The notes under the pieces were generated by a model. The model did no database searches and was not told the origin of the DNA. It was given only the letters and a program-made list of their open reading frames with translations. A DNA stretch of 64,000 nucleotides from Pokkaliibacter sp. MBI-7 (lineage in GTDB: Bacteria; Pseudomonadota; Gammaproteobacteria; Pseudomonadales; Balneatricaceae). The position numbers and the translations under genes were made by a program. Numbering within the stretch: the first letter of the stretch is position 1; each line of letters starts with the position of its first letter. The stretch is from NCBI RefSeq assembly GCF_029846635.1, contig NZ_JARVTG010000002.1, positions 1,219,501-1,283,500 of the forward strand, read 5' to 3'. This document shows, one piece after another, positions 1 through 7,723 of the stretch.

Positions 1-248
1 CACTGCCCATCCGCATCACGCTCGGCAATCAGCGTACGGTCAGGATGCTGACTGGCGCCTTGCTGCAGTCGGTCAGTCAGGCAACGAGGGTAAGGCTGTA
101 AAGGTTCTCTGGACAGAAATCGCCAGACGCCCTCGGCGTCTTGTGTCACCTCCACTGGTGCAGAACCAATGGTTACATCGCGATAGCGGACAGCAGTCTG
201 CAGTTCCGGCTGGCGACCGGGCTGTCTCGCCGCATGGATGGCATTCAT
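1..248 (-). CDS. fcs: Feruloyl-CoA synthetase, N-terminal part (cut by window edge)
   Basis: Only the first 82 codons are present; the gene runs off the left edge. The fragment contains YRDVTIGSAPV, LSREPLQPYPRCLTDRL and HPDRTLIAERD, which I recognise as the N-terminus of the feruloyl-CoA synthetases of the AMP-forming acyl-CoA synthetase family. These activate ferulate with ATP and CoA. The ATG at 248 is preceded by GGGAGGAAGACAC, a strong ribosome binding site. It lies 234 bases downstream of the hydratase/lyase gene on the same strand, so the two probably form an ech-fcs operon converting ferulate to vanillin and acetyl-CoA. The AMP-binding core motifs lie outside the window, so the call rests on N-terminal similarity and context. 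Confidence 0.8.
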   Translation of the reverse strand, partial: MNAIHAARQPGRQPELQTAVRYRDVTIGSAPVEVTQDAEGVWRFLSREPLQPYPRCLTDRLQQGASQHPDRTLIAERDADGQ

Positions 249-482
249 GTGTCTTCCTCCCTGGGGCGCAGCATGGCTGCACCTGCGGTGACTACATGGA
301 AACTGCCTGACCGGCTTGCCTGAAGATGTTGAAAAGTCGCCACGAACACGATGGCAGTCTGTCGATCAACACCCCTCGCCGGGGGCACTTTTATTCTTGT
401 TGAATTGATCTTGGCTCTGGTTGCGTCGCTGCGCGCTCAGCGGGATGCCCCGGCATGCTGTCAGGACATCCTTCCCGGCGCC

Positions 483-1319
483 TCAGCCGCGACGCTTGTA
501 GGTCTGCAGCCCGGGTTTGATGGTCTTGTCATCAAGGAACTGTTTCAGCCCTTCTGCACGGCCGCGCTCCGGGTCGCGATGAATTGACTGATCGACCTTG
601 GCATACAAATAGTCTTCGTTCTGATCCCAGGTCAGCTCACGGCAGCGTTTGAAGCCATGTTTGGCAAACCGCAGCACCACCGGATTTTTCTCCAGCAGCT
701 TGACCGCTACCTGACGCACTTCTTCTCGCAGCTGCGCCAGTGGCACGCTCTTGTTGACCAGTCCCATCTCTGCTGCTTCCTGACCGGTGAAGGTGTCGCC
801 GGTCATGATGTAATACAGCGCCTGCCGGTGGCCCATAGTATCAGCAACGGCCTTGCTGACCAGATTGCCGGGAGGAATACCCCAGTTGATTTCTGACAGA
901 CCGAATACCGCCTCATCCGCCGCATAGGCCAGATCACAGGCAACCAGCGGAGAGAAAGCACCACCGAAGCACCAGCCGTTGACCATGGCAATCGTGGGTT
1001 TGGTGTAGAAGCGCAGCAACTTCCATTGCCACTCGGAGCAGTCACGGCGCATACGCTCCTGCCACACGTCAGACTTCCCGTCGGTTTCGCGGAAATACTC
1101 CTTGAGGTCCATCCCCGCCGACCAGGATTCCCCTGCCCCCGTCAGTACCAGTACCTGAGCTTCGTCATCCAGCTCCAGCGTCTCCAGTACATCAATCATT
1201 TCCCGGTTCAGTGTCGGGCTCATGGCATTGCGCTTTTCCGGACGGTTGAGCGTCACCCAGGCAATGCCTGATTCCACTTCAACCGTAACGGTATTCCAGC
1301 GCGATAGGTAATTACTCAT
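483..1319 (-). CDS. ech: Feruloyl-CoA / p-hydroxycinnamoyl-CoA hydratase-lyase
   Basis: A 278-residue crotonase-fold protein that hydrates the side chain of feruloyl-CoA and then cleaves it by retro-aldol to vanillin and acetyl-CoA. It has the near-identical family signature VTLNRPEKRNAMSPTLNREM, the oxyanion-hole stretch SAGMDLKEYF, and VNGWCFGGAFSPLVACDLA followed by FGLSEINWGIPPG, which carries the catalytic glutamate region. Length matches known HCHL enzymes (about 275 residues). The ATG is preceded by AGAGGGCTGACATT. It is divergent from a MarR-family gene, and a perfect dyad lies between them. fcs follows on the same strand. A generic enoyl-CoA hydratase is possible but unlikely given the length, the signature and the fcs neighbour. 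Confidence 0.93.
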   Translation of the reverse strand: MSNYLSRWNTVTVEVESGIAWVTLNRPEKRNAMSPTLNREMIDVLETLELDDEAQVLVLTGAGESWSAGMDLKEYFRETDGKSDVWQERMRRDCSEWQWKLLRFYTKPTIAMVNGWCFGGAFSPLVACDLAYAADEAVFGLSEINWGIPPGNLVSKAVADTMGHRQALYYIMTGDTFTGQEAAEMGLVNKSVPLAQLREEVRQVAVKLLEKNPVVLRFAKHGFKRCRELTWDQNEDYLYAKVDQSIHRDPERGRAEGLKQFLDDKTIKPGLQTYKRRG

Positions 1320-1424
1320 AATGTCAGCCCTCTGATGTTGTTGTTAACGGACATGAATTGCTCAATGACAGATCGATATGGTGTGTAATGAAGCGAGCGG
1401 GCCAGCGCATTTGCCTCAACACAT

Positions 1425-1445
1425 AATATCAACTAACCTGATATT
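1425..1445. promoter_or_regulatory. Operator-like dyad in the ech / marR divergent region
   Basis: Perfect 7-base inverted repeat AATATCA-N7-TGATATT, followed at 1449 by TTGATACTA. It lies between the ech start (1319) and the divergent MarR gene (1491), where an autoregulated MarR protein would bind. Closely related copies occur at 3111-3127 and 5045-5061. Binding by this MarR protein is inferred. Confidence 0.65.
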
Positions 1446-1490
1446 GAATTGATACTAAGACTGCATTTGGAAAAGCGCAAGGCGGTAGTG

Positions 1491-1967
1491 ATGAAAAAAA
1501 ATGTTACGGAAGCCGTAGCCGATGACAGCCTGAGTACTGAAGGGCGCAAGCCGCTGGGCGTGTCCTACCTGATCGGGCGACTGGATCGTGCTCTCAACCG
1601 GCATATCCGCCAGGCCATCGCCCCACTGGGCCTGACCATTGGCCAGTACACGGCGTTATCGGTATTCAGTACACGTGGCCAGCTATCCAATGCCCAGCTG
1701 GCAGAGCGCACTATGGTCTCTCCGCAGGCAGCCAACGAGCTGATCAAGGGAATGGAGGCAAGAGGCTGGATCGAGCGCCAGCCCGACCCCAATCATGGCC
1801 GGATCATCCAGATCAGCCTGACCGCAGAAGGTCATGCCCTGCTGACACAGTGCGACGATGCCATTGCTGAGCTTGAGGCTCAGATGCTGGAGGAGCTGTC
1901 AGAAGATGAGCAAGGCACACTGCAAAAGCAGCTGCGCAATCTGGTGAGAGTGCTGGCGGAGATCTGA
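1491..1967 (+). CDS. MarR-family regulator of the ferulate genes
   Basis: 158-residue winged-helix protein of the MarR family. RALNRHIRQAIAPLGLTIGQYTALSVF is the dimerisation helix region, QLSNAQLAERTMVSPQAANELIKGMEARGWIER is the recognition helix, and NHGRIIQISLTAEG is the wing. I chose the ATG at 1491 (AGGCGG six bases upstream) over an upstream in-frame ATA codon at 1449 that overlaps the operator. It is divergent from ech, the arrangement of feruloyl-CoA-responsive MarR repressors such as FerC and FerR. It is therefore probably a repressor released by a hydroxycinnamoyl-CoA. The effector is inferred from that analogy only. Confidence 0.82.
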   Translation: MKKNVTEAVADDSLSTEGRKPLGVSYLIGRLDRALNRHIRQAIAPLGLTIGQYTALSVFSTRGQLSNAQLAERTMVSPQAANELIKGMEARGWIERQPDPNHGRIIQISLTAEGHALLTQCDDAIAELEAQMLEELSEDEQGTLQKQLRNLVRVLAEI

Positions 1968-1997
1968 TCTCCACCAGCCTTGTGCGGGTTGCTGCAA

Positions 1998-2021
1998 ACC
2001 GCTTGTATTACCAGAAGCGGT
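1998..2021. terminator. Small hairpin between convergent marR and esterase genes
   Basis: ACCGCTT and AAGCGGT form a 7-bp stem with a 10-base loop in the 66-base gap between two convergent genes. There is no clear T-run, so terminator function is only plausible. Confidence 0.3.
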
Positions 2022-2033
2022 GTCAGTACAGGA

Positions 2034-2921
2034 TCAGCCCATATAGCGCCGGATAAAGGCGGCCGCCTCAACGATGGACTGCATCCCCTCATCCAGTGCG
2101 GGCGCGAAAAGCTGCCACGAATGGCACATACCCGGCCACAGCTTCAGCTCCGCCTGACCGCCCGCCGCTCGGATACGCTCGGCCATCACCACGCTGTCAT
2201 CGCGTAGCATTTCCGTTGAGCCAACATGCAGCAGCACGGGCGGCAGCACCGGTAACGGGCTATAGAACGGCGTTACCGCAGGCGATCGCCGGTCGCCATC
2301 GCCAATGAACACCGTCAGAAACAACTCGCTCATGGCCCGGTTAAGCAAGGGTGCTTCGGCCAGCGTCGTGTGCGACTCGGTGTCATTGGCCAGATCCAGC
2401 GCCGGAGACATCGCCACCACGGCAGCGGGCTGAGGTAAACCGAGCCGATTGATACTGACCGCGGTCGACAGTGCCAGATTGCCTCCTGCCGAATCCCCCG
2501 CCAGCGCGATCTGCCCCGGCTGATAACCCTGTGCCAGTGCCCACTGATAAGCGTGCAGACAGTCGTCATGCCCTGCCGGTGGCGGATTCTCCGGTGCCAG
2601 CCGGTAATCGACGCTCAGCACGGTGACACCACCTGCCTGTGCCAGAAAACTGGTGATGGTGTTGTAACACTGCGCCGACCCCATGATAAAACCGCCACCG
2701 TGGTAGTAGATCACCAGCTTGCCGGGATCGCTGTCCGGTGAACTCAGCAGATCCGCCGAACAGGGCCCGAGATTGACTCGTTTCACCTGTGTTTCCGGAG
2801 CCATCGGAAACACCGCATTCAACCCTTCAAACCAGTCGCGCAGCGCCGCAATACCACCACTCTGGGGAGGCGGATTGCCCTTGCTCTGCTCCAGCAGCAT
2901 GGCCAGTTGCGCATCAGACAT
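2034..2921 (-). CDS. HSL-family alpha/beta hydrolase (esterase)
   Basis: 295-residue carboxylesterase of the hormone-sensitive-lipase family. HGGG at residues 74-77 forms the oxyanion hole, GDSAGG at 142-147 carries the nucleophile Ser144, and a C-terminal MCHSWQLF supplies the likely catalytic His. There is no signal peptide, so it is probably cytoplasmic. The start at 2921 follows GGGAGGTCAGC and is preferred over an in-frame codon eight residues upstream. It is convergent with the marR gene. Its upstream region at 3111-3127 carries a dyad very like the one between ech and marR, which suggests that it releases a phenolic acid from an ester under the same control. The substrate is not determinable from sequence. 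Confidence 0.82.
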   Translation of the reverse strand: MSDAQLAMLLEQSKGNPPPQSGGIAALRDWFEGLNAVFPMAPETQVKRVNLGPCSADLLSSPDSDPGKLVIYYHGGGFIMGSAQCYNTITSFLAQAGGVTVLSVDYRLAPENPPPAGHDDCLHAYQWALAQGYQPGQIALAGDSAGGNLALSTAVSINRLGLPQPAAVVAMSPALDLANDTESHTTLAEAPLLNRAMSELFLTVFIGDGDRRSPAVTPFYSPLPVLPPVLLHVGSTEMLRDDSVVMAERIRAAGGQAELKLWPGMCHSWQLFAPALDEGMQSIVEAAAFIRRYMG

Positions 2922-3110
2922 GCTGACCTCCCTGCCCTCTGGCAAGGCACAGTGAAACGGAGCGTCGGATCACAGGATGGGGCTGCCCGGTGACACAGGC
3001 CATTGATTGGATTATTGCCATAGCGAATTCCTGTTGTTGTTTTTGAGAAGGAAACGACGGTGCATAGTCAGGTTGAGCCCTGTGCCTCAGTGCTTTTCAC
3101 CATCACACAA

Positions 3111-3127
3111 TATCAATCTACCTGACA
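3111..3127. promoter_or_regulatory. Second copy of the ech/marR operator-like site
   Basis: TATCA-N7-TGACA, followed 22 bases after its first base by TTGATACTA. The 22-base offset and the flanking AC(A)AATATCA and ACCTGA bases match the site at 1427. It lies about 190 bases upstream of the esterase start at 2921. Confidence 0.55.
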
Positions 3128-3182
3128 TATTTTTGATACTAGCGCCAATTTTCTTCTTTCCGCAACAGACAAATATGCACAC

Positions 3183-4934
3183 TTAACTTTTCTTCAGACG
3201 ATACGCCAGCTGCGCCCGACTCAAGCCGAGCTGCCTTGCGGCGGCAGCCAGATTGCCATCAGCCTGCGTTACCGCCTCCTGCAACAGGCGCTGCTCCAGC
3301 TGCTCCATGGACAATTCATCACCCGCCAGCTGCTGCAACTGCTCCCACAGCGACGCTGCCGAAGTCTGTGGTTTATTGCTCAGCGCTCCCTGCCGGTTGA
3401 CAGAAAAAATCATGCTCTGAGGAATTTTCTCGTTGCGAAACAGATGGGGAATATCCACTAACCCGCCTTCGTCGGCGGCAATAACGCCACGCTCGATAAG
3501 ATTTTGCAGCTCGCGAATATTGCCGGGGAAATCATAGTTGAGCAGCGCCTGGGTGGCCTTTTGCGTCATCCCGCGCAACTGGCGGCCATGCAGCTGGCAG
3601 TAATGCTGGAAGAAATGGCTGACTAGCAGCGGAATATCATCACGCCGCTCACGCAGCGGCGGTAATGGAATGGGAAAGACATTGAGGCGATAGAACAGGT
3701 CTTCACGGAACTCACCGCGTTTGACGGCATCACGCAAGTCTTCGTTAGTGGCCGCAACCACCCGCACATCGACCTTGATGGCACGGCTGCCGCCGATACG
3801 CTCCACTTCTCGCTCCTGCAGCGCACGCAGCAACTTGCTCTGTCCGGCGGCACTCAGCGTGCCGATCTCATCGAGAAACAACGTACCTCCATGAGCACGC
3901 TCAAAGCGCCCGGCACGGCTGTGAGTGGCACCGGTAAAAGCCCCCCGCTCAACACCAAACAGCTCCGACTCCAGCAGATTCTCCGGGATGGCCGCACAGT
4001 TGAAGGCGACAAAAGGCTGCTGGCTGCGAGGGCTGAGGCGATGGAGCATGGTGGCAAACAGCTCCTTACCCACCCCGGACTCCCCCGTCAGCAATACCGT
4101 CGCCTGCGTTCCCGCGACCTTCTGCAACGCATGACTGGCGGCAGTGAACGCGGCCGAGGCGCCAATCATTTTCACACTGTTGTCAGCCTCTGCGGTTGTC
4201 GCCACCACGGTGGATTGCTCTGCAGATATCACTGCGGGACTGGCATACCCCTGCGGATTGAGATAGCGCAAATCCTCCTCGGCATCGGGCCACAGCTCCG
4301 CGGTTTTACCTAGTACGCGGCACTGACGGCTGCCCATGGATCGACACTCCACCTCACGAAACAGTACCAGTCGCCCCACCAGACCACTGACATAGCCAAT
4401 GGCATACCCCAGCTCCAGCCAGCAGGCCGGATCGGTGCCGATACCATAGGCGGCGATATGTTCATCGTCCTCACTGCTGTGATGCCAGATAAATTCCCCC
4501 TCATAACGTCCCTGCTCGGTATCAAACTCAAAGTGCACCGGTTCAACCTTCACCACCCCTTCCAGCCCGTGCAGCTGCGTACCGGCCCCGAAGATGGAGG
4601 CCGGATCAGCGTCCGGCCAGCGCTGCCGCACCAGCTGAGCATCACGCGTACCCGACACATAGCCGGTGCGGGTCAGCAGCCCCCGGGCAGCCTCGATACC
4701 CAGCGTATCGATCAGCTCCCGGCGCAAGGTGCCGAGCGAAGAAGCATGAATCAGCAGCATGCGCTGGTCGTTGAGCCAGATACGTCCGTCACCGGGCGAA
4801 AAGCACAGGCACTCGGTCAGCTCTTCCAGTGTGGGCGAATGCTGATAGTCCAGCTGGCTGGAGTTGCCACGCAGCAGAACCCCTGCATCGAGACGAGACA
4901 GGTCGGCAAGTGAAATACGGCCAGGGTTCGTCAT
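3183..4934 (-). CDS. Sigma-54-dependent activator with aromatic-sensing V4R domain (XylR/DmpR type)
   Basis: 583-residue NtrC-superfamily activator. Residues about 15-210 match the XylR_N/V4R aromatic-sensing module (HGLEGVVKVEP, WHHSSEDDEHIAAYGIG, SRQCRVLGKTAE). The AAA+ core has Walker A GESGVGKE near residue 283, the sigma-54 contact loop GAFTGA near 329 and Walker B TLFLDEIG near 350. A Fis-type helix-turn-helix (GNLAAAARQLGLSRAQLAYRL) ends the protein. I chose the ATG at 4934 (GGGGAATAACAAC upstream) over the longer frame to 5039, because the family aligns from there. It is divergent from the aldehyde dehydrogenase gene, which has a -24/-12 promoter. The likely effector is a phenylpropanoid-type aromatic, by analogy with eugenol and phenol regulators. 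Confidence 0.93.
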   Translation of the reverse strand: MTNPGRISLADLSRLDAGVLLRGNSSQLDYQHSPTLEELTECLCFSPGDGRIWLNDQRMLLIHASSLGTLRRELIDTLGIEAARGLLTRTGYVSGTRDAQLVRQRWPDADPASIFGAGTQLHGLEGVVKVEPVHFEFDTEQGRYEGEFIWHHSSEDDEHIAAYGIGTDPACWLELGYAIGYVSGLVGRLVLFREVECRSMGSRQCRVLGKTAELWPDAEEDLRYLNPQGYASPAVISAEQSTVVATTAEADNSVKMIGASAAFTAASHALQKVAGTQATVLLTGESGVGKELFATMLHRLSPRSQQPFVAFNCAAIPENLLESELFGVERGAFTGATHSRAGRFERAHGGTLFLDEIGTLSAAGQSKLLRALQEREVERIGGSRAIKVDVRVVAATNEDLRDAVKRGEFREDLFYRLNVFPIPLPPLRERRDDIPLLVSHFFQHYCQLHGRQLRGMTQKATQALLNYDFPGNIRELQNLIERGVIAADEGGLVDIPHLFRNEKIPQSMIFSVNRQGALSNKPQTSAASLWEQLQQLAGDELSMEQLEQRLLQEAVTQADGNLAAAARQLGLSRAQLAYRLKKS

Positions 4935-5044
4935 TGTTGTTATTCCCCGAAAAAGACAGTGACTGACGCCGGCAGGCATTGGCTCGCCGACTTCTTCCTG
5001 AGTGGAGGGTGCCTCCTGGCAGGTTGCGCAAATCATCAATTTTT

Positions 5045-5061
5045 TATCAGTTTACTTGATA
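5045..5061. promoter_or_regulatory. Third TATCA-N7-TGATA dyad, upstream of the sigma-54 activator gene
   Basis: TATCA-GTTTACT-TGATA, the same half-sites and 7-base spacing as at 1427-1443. It lies 111 bases upstream of the activator start and 143 bases upstream of the sigma-54 promoter at 5204, so it more likely acts on the activator gene. Confidence 0.5.
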
Positions 5062-5203
5062 CTCTTTACCAAATGAGAAATCCAGCGCTTTACATTGGGC
5101 GCTGCAGTGGATGCATTCCAGACCACAGATCTAACTAATATCTTTATAAAATTCAGACAGTTATTAATGTCTCATCAGGCTTTTCAGGGTCTGATCGACG
5201 ATT

Positions 5204-5218
5204 GGGCACAGCGTTTGC
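5204..5218 (+). promoter_or_regulatory. Sigma-54 (-24/-12) promoter
   Basis: GGGCACAGCGTTTGC matches TGGCACGN4TTGC at 9 of 11 fixed positions, with the invariant GG (5205-5206) and GC (5217-5218) separated by exactly 10 bases. It lies 44 bases upstream of the aldehyde dehydrogenase ATG and points toward it. A sigma-54 activator gene is immediately divergent. This promoter also rules out the TTG at 5202 as the translation start. Confidence 0.85.
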
Positions 5219-5261
5219 GATAGCTGCCAGACAAGCTCAATTGCTGAATGGAGACCCAATA

Positions 5262-6740
5262 ATGACAACAAGTACATCCTCCACTGCCGTGCTCGACCAT
5301 CATCTCTGGCATGGCAAGCTGTTCAACGGAGACTGGATTAACGCCAGCGGCGGCCTGAACCCGGTGCAGGAACCTGCAACGCAGGAGACGTTGACCATCA
5401 CCGGGATGGCCACCGCCGAAGACGTGCTGACAGCTGCCACCAGTGCCAAACTCGCACAACAGCAGTGGGTGAAGATGCCTCCCCGAGAGCGTGCGGCCAT
5501 CTTCCTGCGGGCCGCCGACTATCTGCAACAGCATTTCGATGAGCTGAGCCTGTTTATCGCCCGTGAAACCGGCGGCATCATCCCCAAGGGCCAGCATGAA
5601 GTACGCGAAGCCATTACCCTGCTGCAGCTGTCCTCCGCCATGCTGCTGCAACCCAACGGCCTGACGCTGCCCAGTATCCCGGGTCGGCTGTCCTACGCCC
5701 AGCGCGTTCCTCACGGTGTGGTCGGTGTTATTTCGCCGTTCAACTTCCCGCTGATTCTGTCACTGCGCTCCATCGCGCCTGCACTGGCTACCGGCAATGC
5801 GGTGGTGAGTAAACCTGACCCGCAAACACCGCTGAGCGGCGGGCTGATTATGGCACTGGCCTTTGCCCATGCGGGCCTGCCCAAGGGCTTGTATCAGGTC
5901 CTGCCCGGCGGTGTCGAAGCGGGTGAAGCCCTGTGCAATGCCCCTGAAATCGGCATGGTAGCCTTTACCGGTTCAACCGCAGCAGGCCGTAAAGTCGGAG
6001 AAGCCTGTGGCCGCAATCTGAAAAAAGTCGCGCTGGAGCTGGGGGGAAAAAGCTCGCTGATCATCCTTGATGATGCCGACCTCGACCTCGCCGCCAGCAA
6101 TGTGGCCTGGGGCGCTTATATGCATCAGGGCCAGATCTGCATGGCCTCCGGTCGCATCCTGGTGCAGGAAAACGTGGCTCCGGCGCTGATCGCCAGGATC
6201 GTGGAAAAAGCCGTCCACCTGCCCGTCGGCGACCCAACCACCGGGCAGGTGGCGCTGGGGCCTCTGATCAACCATCGTCAGCTGCAACGGGTGCACAGCA
6301 TCGTGCAGGATTCGATCGCCGCCGGTGCCCGGCTGGAAGCAGGCGGCAACTACGACGGGCTGTTCTACTCTCCCACCGTGCTGTCCAACGTGACGCCCGG
6401 CATGCGCTGTTTTGATGAGGAAATCTTCGGCCCGGTCGCCACTATAGTCACCTTCCAGAGTGACGAAGAGGCCGTGATGCTGGCCAACGACACCGAATAC
6501 GGTCTGGCCGGGGCGGTGATCTCTGCCGATATCAATCGCGCCCTTACCCTCGGCCAGCAACTGCATACCGGGCTGCTGCATATCAATGATCAGACAGTCA
6601 ATGACGAATGTATCAATCCGTTCGGCGGCTGCGGCAACTCAGGCAACGGCGGCGGTGTAGGCGGCCCGACCGACTGGGACAACTACACCCACTGGCAGTG
6701 GGTAACCATCAAGGGTGAGCCGACCCGCTACCCCTTCTGA
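5262..6740 (+). CDS. NAD(P)-dependent aromatic aldehyde dehydrogenase (benzaldehyde dehydrogenase XylC type)
   Basis: 492-residue ALDH-superfamily enzyme. Asn161 (SPFNFP), Glu259 (VALELGGKS) and Cys293 (GQICMASGR) are the catalytic set. The overall pattern, including LFNGDW near the N-terminus, HINDQTVN and a C-terminal YPF, is that of benzaldehyde dehydrogenase XylC rather than the shorter vanillin dehydrogenase. It starts at the ATG at 5262 after GGAGACCCAATA. An in-frame TTG at 5202 sits inside the sigma-54 promoter and is rejected. It is first in a likely operon with a CalA-like alcohol dehydrogenase and an outer-membrane protein. It could oxidise coniferyl aldehyde to ferulate and/or vanillin to vanillate. 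Substrate preference is inferred. Confidence 0.88.
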   Translation: MTTSTSSTAVLDHHLWHGKLFNGDWINASGGLNPVQEPATQETLTITGMATAEDVLTAATSAKLAQQQWVKMPPRERAAIFLRAADYLQQHFDELSLFIARETGGIIPKGQHEVREAITLLQLSSAMLLQPNGLTLPSIPGRLSYAQRVPHGVVGVISPFNFPLILSLRSIAPALATGNAVVSKPDPQTPLSGGLIMALAFAHAGLPKGLYQVLPGGVEAGEALCNAPEIGMVAFTGSTAAGRKVGEACGRNLKKVALELGGKSSLIILDDADLDLAASNVAWGAYMHQGQICMASGRILVQENVAPALIARIVEKAVHLPVGDPTTGQVALGPLINHRQLQRVHSIVQDSIAAGARLEAGGNYDGLFYSPTVLSNVTPGMRCFDEEIFGPVATIVTFQSDEEAVMLANDTEYGLAGAVISADINRALTLGQQLHTGLLHINDQTVNDECINPFGGCGNSGNGGGVGGPTDWDNYTHWQWVTIKGEPTRYPF

Positions 6741-6831
6741 GCACCTGTTCACCATCGGCTGCATCACGGCGCCTCCGCCCTGCACCGACGTTTTCCCACG
6801 ACTGTCCATGAACAATAAAGAGAACAACATC

Positions 6832-7599
6832 ATGAACCTGCACAACAAAACCCTCGTCATCACCGGTGTCGCCTCTGGTATCGGTGCCGAAGTCGCCCGG
6901 CTGGCCCGTTTTCAGGGTGCGCGGGTCATTGGTCTGGATCGCAATGCCCCGGCCATGACACTGGATGATTTTATTCAGGTCGATCTGAGCAGCACTGCAC
7001 AGATCGACGCTTTGGTCGATGCACTGCCCGCCAGCATTGATGGCCTGTGCAATATCGCCGGTGTGCCGGGCACCGCGCCTGCGGATCTGGTCGGTAAGGT
7101 CAACTATCTGGGCCTGCGCCATCTGTGTCAGGCACTGCTGCCCCGCTTCACACCGGCTGCGGCGATTGTCAACATCGCTTCGATACTGGGGGCGGAATGG
7201 CCCGCCCGGCTGGAGCAGCACAAAGCGCTGGCGGCCACGGCCAGTTTTGCCGAAGGACAGGCCTGGCTGGATGCCAACCCCGTGCCTCAGGAAACCTGCT
7301 ATCAGTACTTTAAGGAAGCGCTGATCGTCTGGACGACCCAGCAGGCTTCGCCGTGGTTCCTGCAGCACAACGTCCGCCTCAACTGTGTTGCACCCGGCCC
7401 GGTATTCACTCCGATTCTGGGCGACTTCGTTACCATGCTGGGCGAGGAGCGGGTGCAGAAAGATGCCCACCGGATGAAACGCCCCGCCTATGCCGATGAG
7501 GTGGCGGCCGTGATTGCCTTCCTCTGCTCGGATGCCGCCCGCTGGGTTTGCGGCGCCAACATTCCGGTCGATGGCGGACTGGCATCCAGCTACCTGTAA
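6832..7599 (+). CDS. calA: Coniferyl-alcohol dehydrogenase (SDR)
   Basis: 255-residue classical short-chain dehydrogenase. Cofactor motif TGVASGIG is at 11-18, catalytic Ser117 (VNIAS), and Tyr157-x3-Lys161. Long stretches (GLCNIAGVPGT, CYQYFKEALIVW, APGPVFTPIL, RPAYADEVAAVIAFLC, IPVDGGLAS) match what I remember of coniferyl-alcohol dehydrogenase CalA from eugenol-degrading Pseudomonas. It oxidises coniferyl alcohol to coniferyl aldehyde with NAD. I chose the ATG at 6832, preceded by AAAGAGAACAACATC; the open frame extends upstream to 6715 without family similarity. It follows the aldehyde dehydrogenase by 91 bases and probably shares its sigma-54 promoter. Confidence 0.87.
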   Translation: MNLHNKTLVITGVASGIGAEVARLARFQGARVIGLDRNAPAMTLDDFIQVDLSSTAQIDALVDALPASIDGLCNIAGVPGTAPADLVGKVNYLGLRHLCQALLPRFTPAAAIVNIASILGAEWPARLEQHKALAATASFAEGQAWLDANPVPQETCYQYFKEALIVWTTQQASPWFLQHNVRLNCVAPGPVFTPILGDFVTMLGEERVQKDAHRMKRPAYADEVAAVIAFLCSDAARWVCGANIPVDGGLASSYL

Positions 7600-7723
7600 C
7601 CCTTAACCGCAACCAAAACACAACGGCGACGATACGGTCTGGCCGGGTCTGGCTCCCCTCCACGCTCTGCGACCGTTCGCCGCTGCATGACACCCCGACA
7701 ACAACAATAATTGAGGTTTTCCC

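Noticed and set aside
5202..5261. N-terminal extension of the aldehyde dehydrogenase from a TTG
   Set aside because: The TTG lies within the -24/-12 promoter, upstream of the expected transcription start, and the extra residues are not family-like.
6709..7470. 253-residue minus-strand frame over calA
   Set aside because: Antisense of a gene with clear SDR motifs; composition is that of a shadow.
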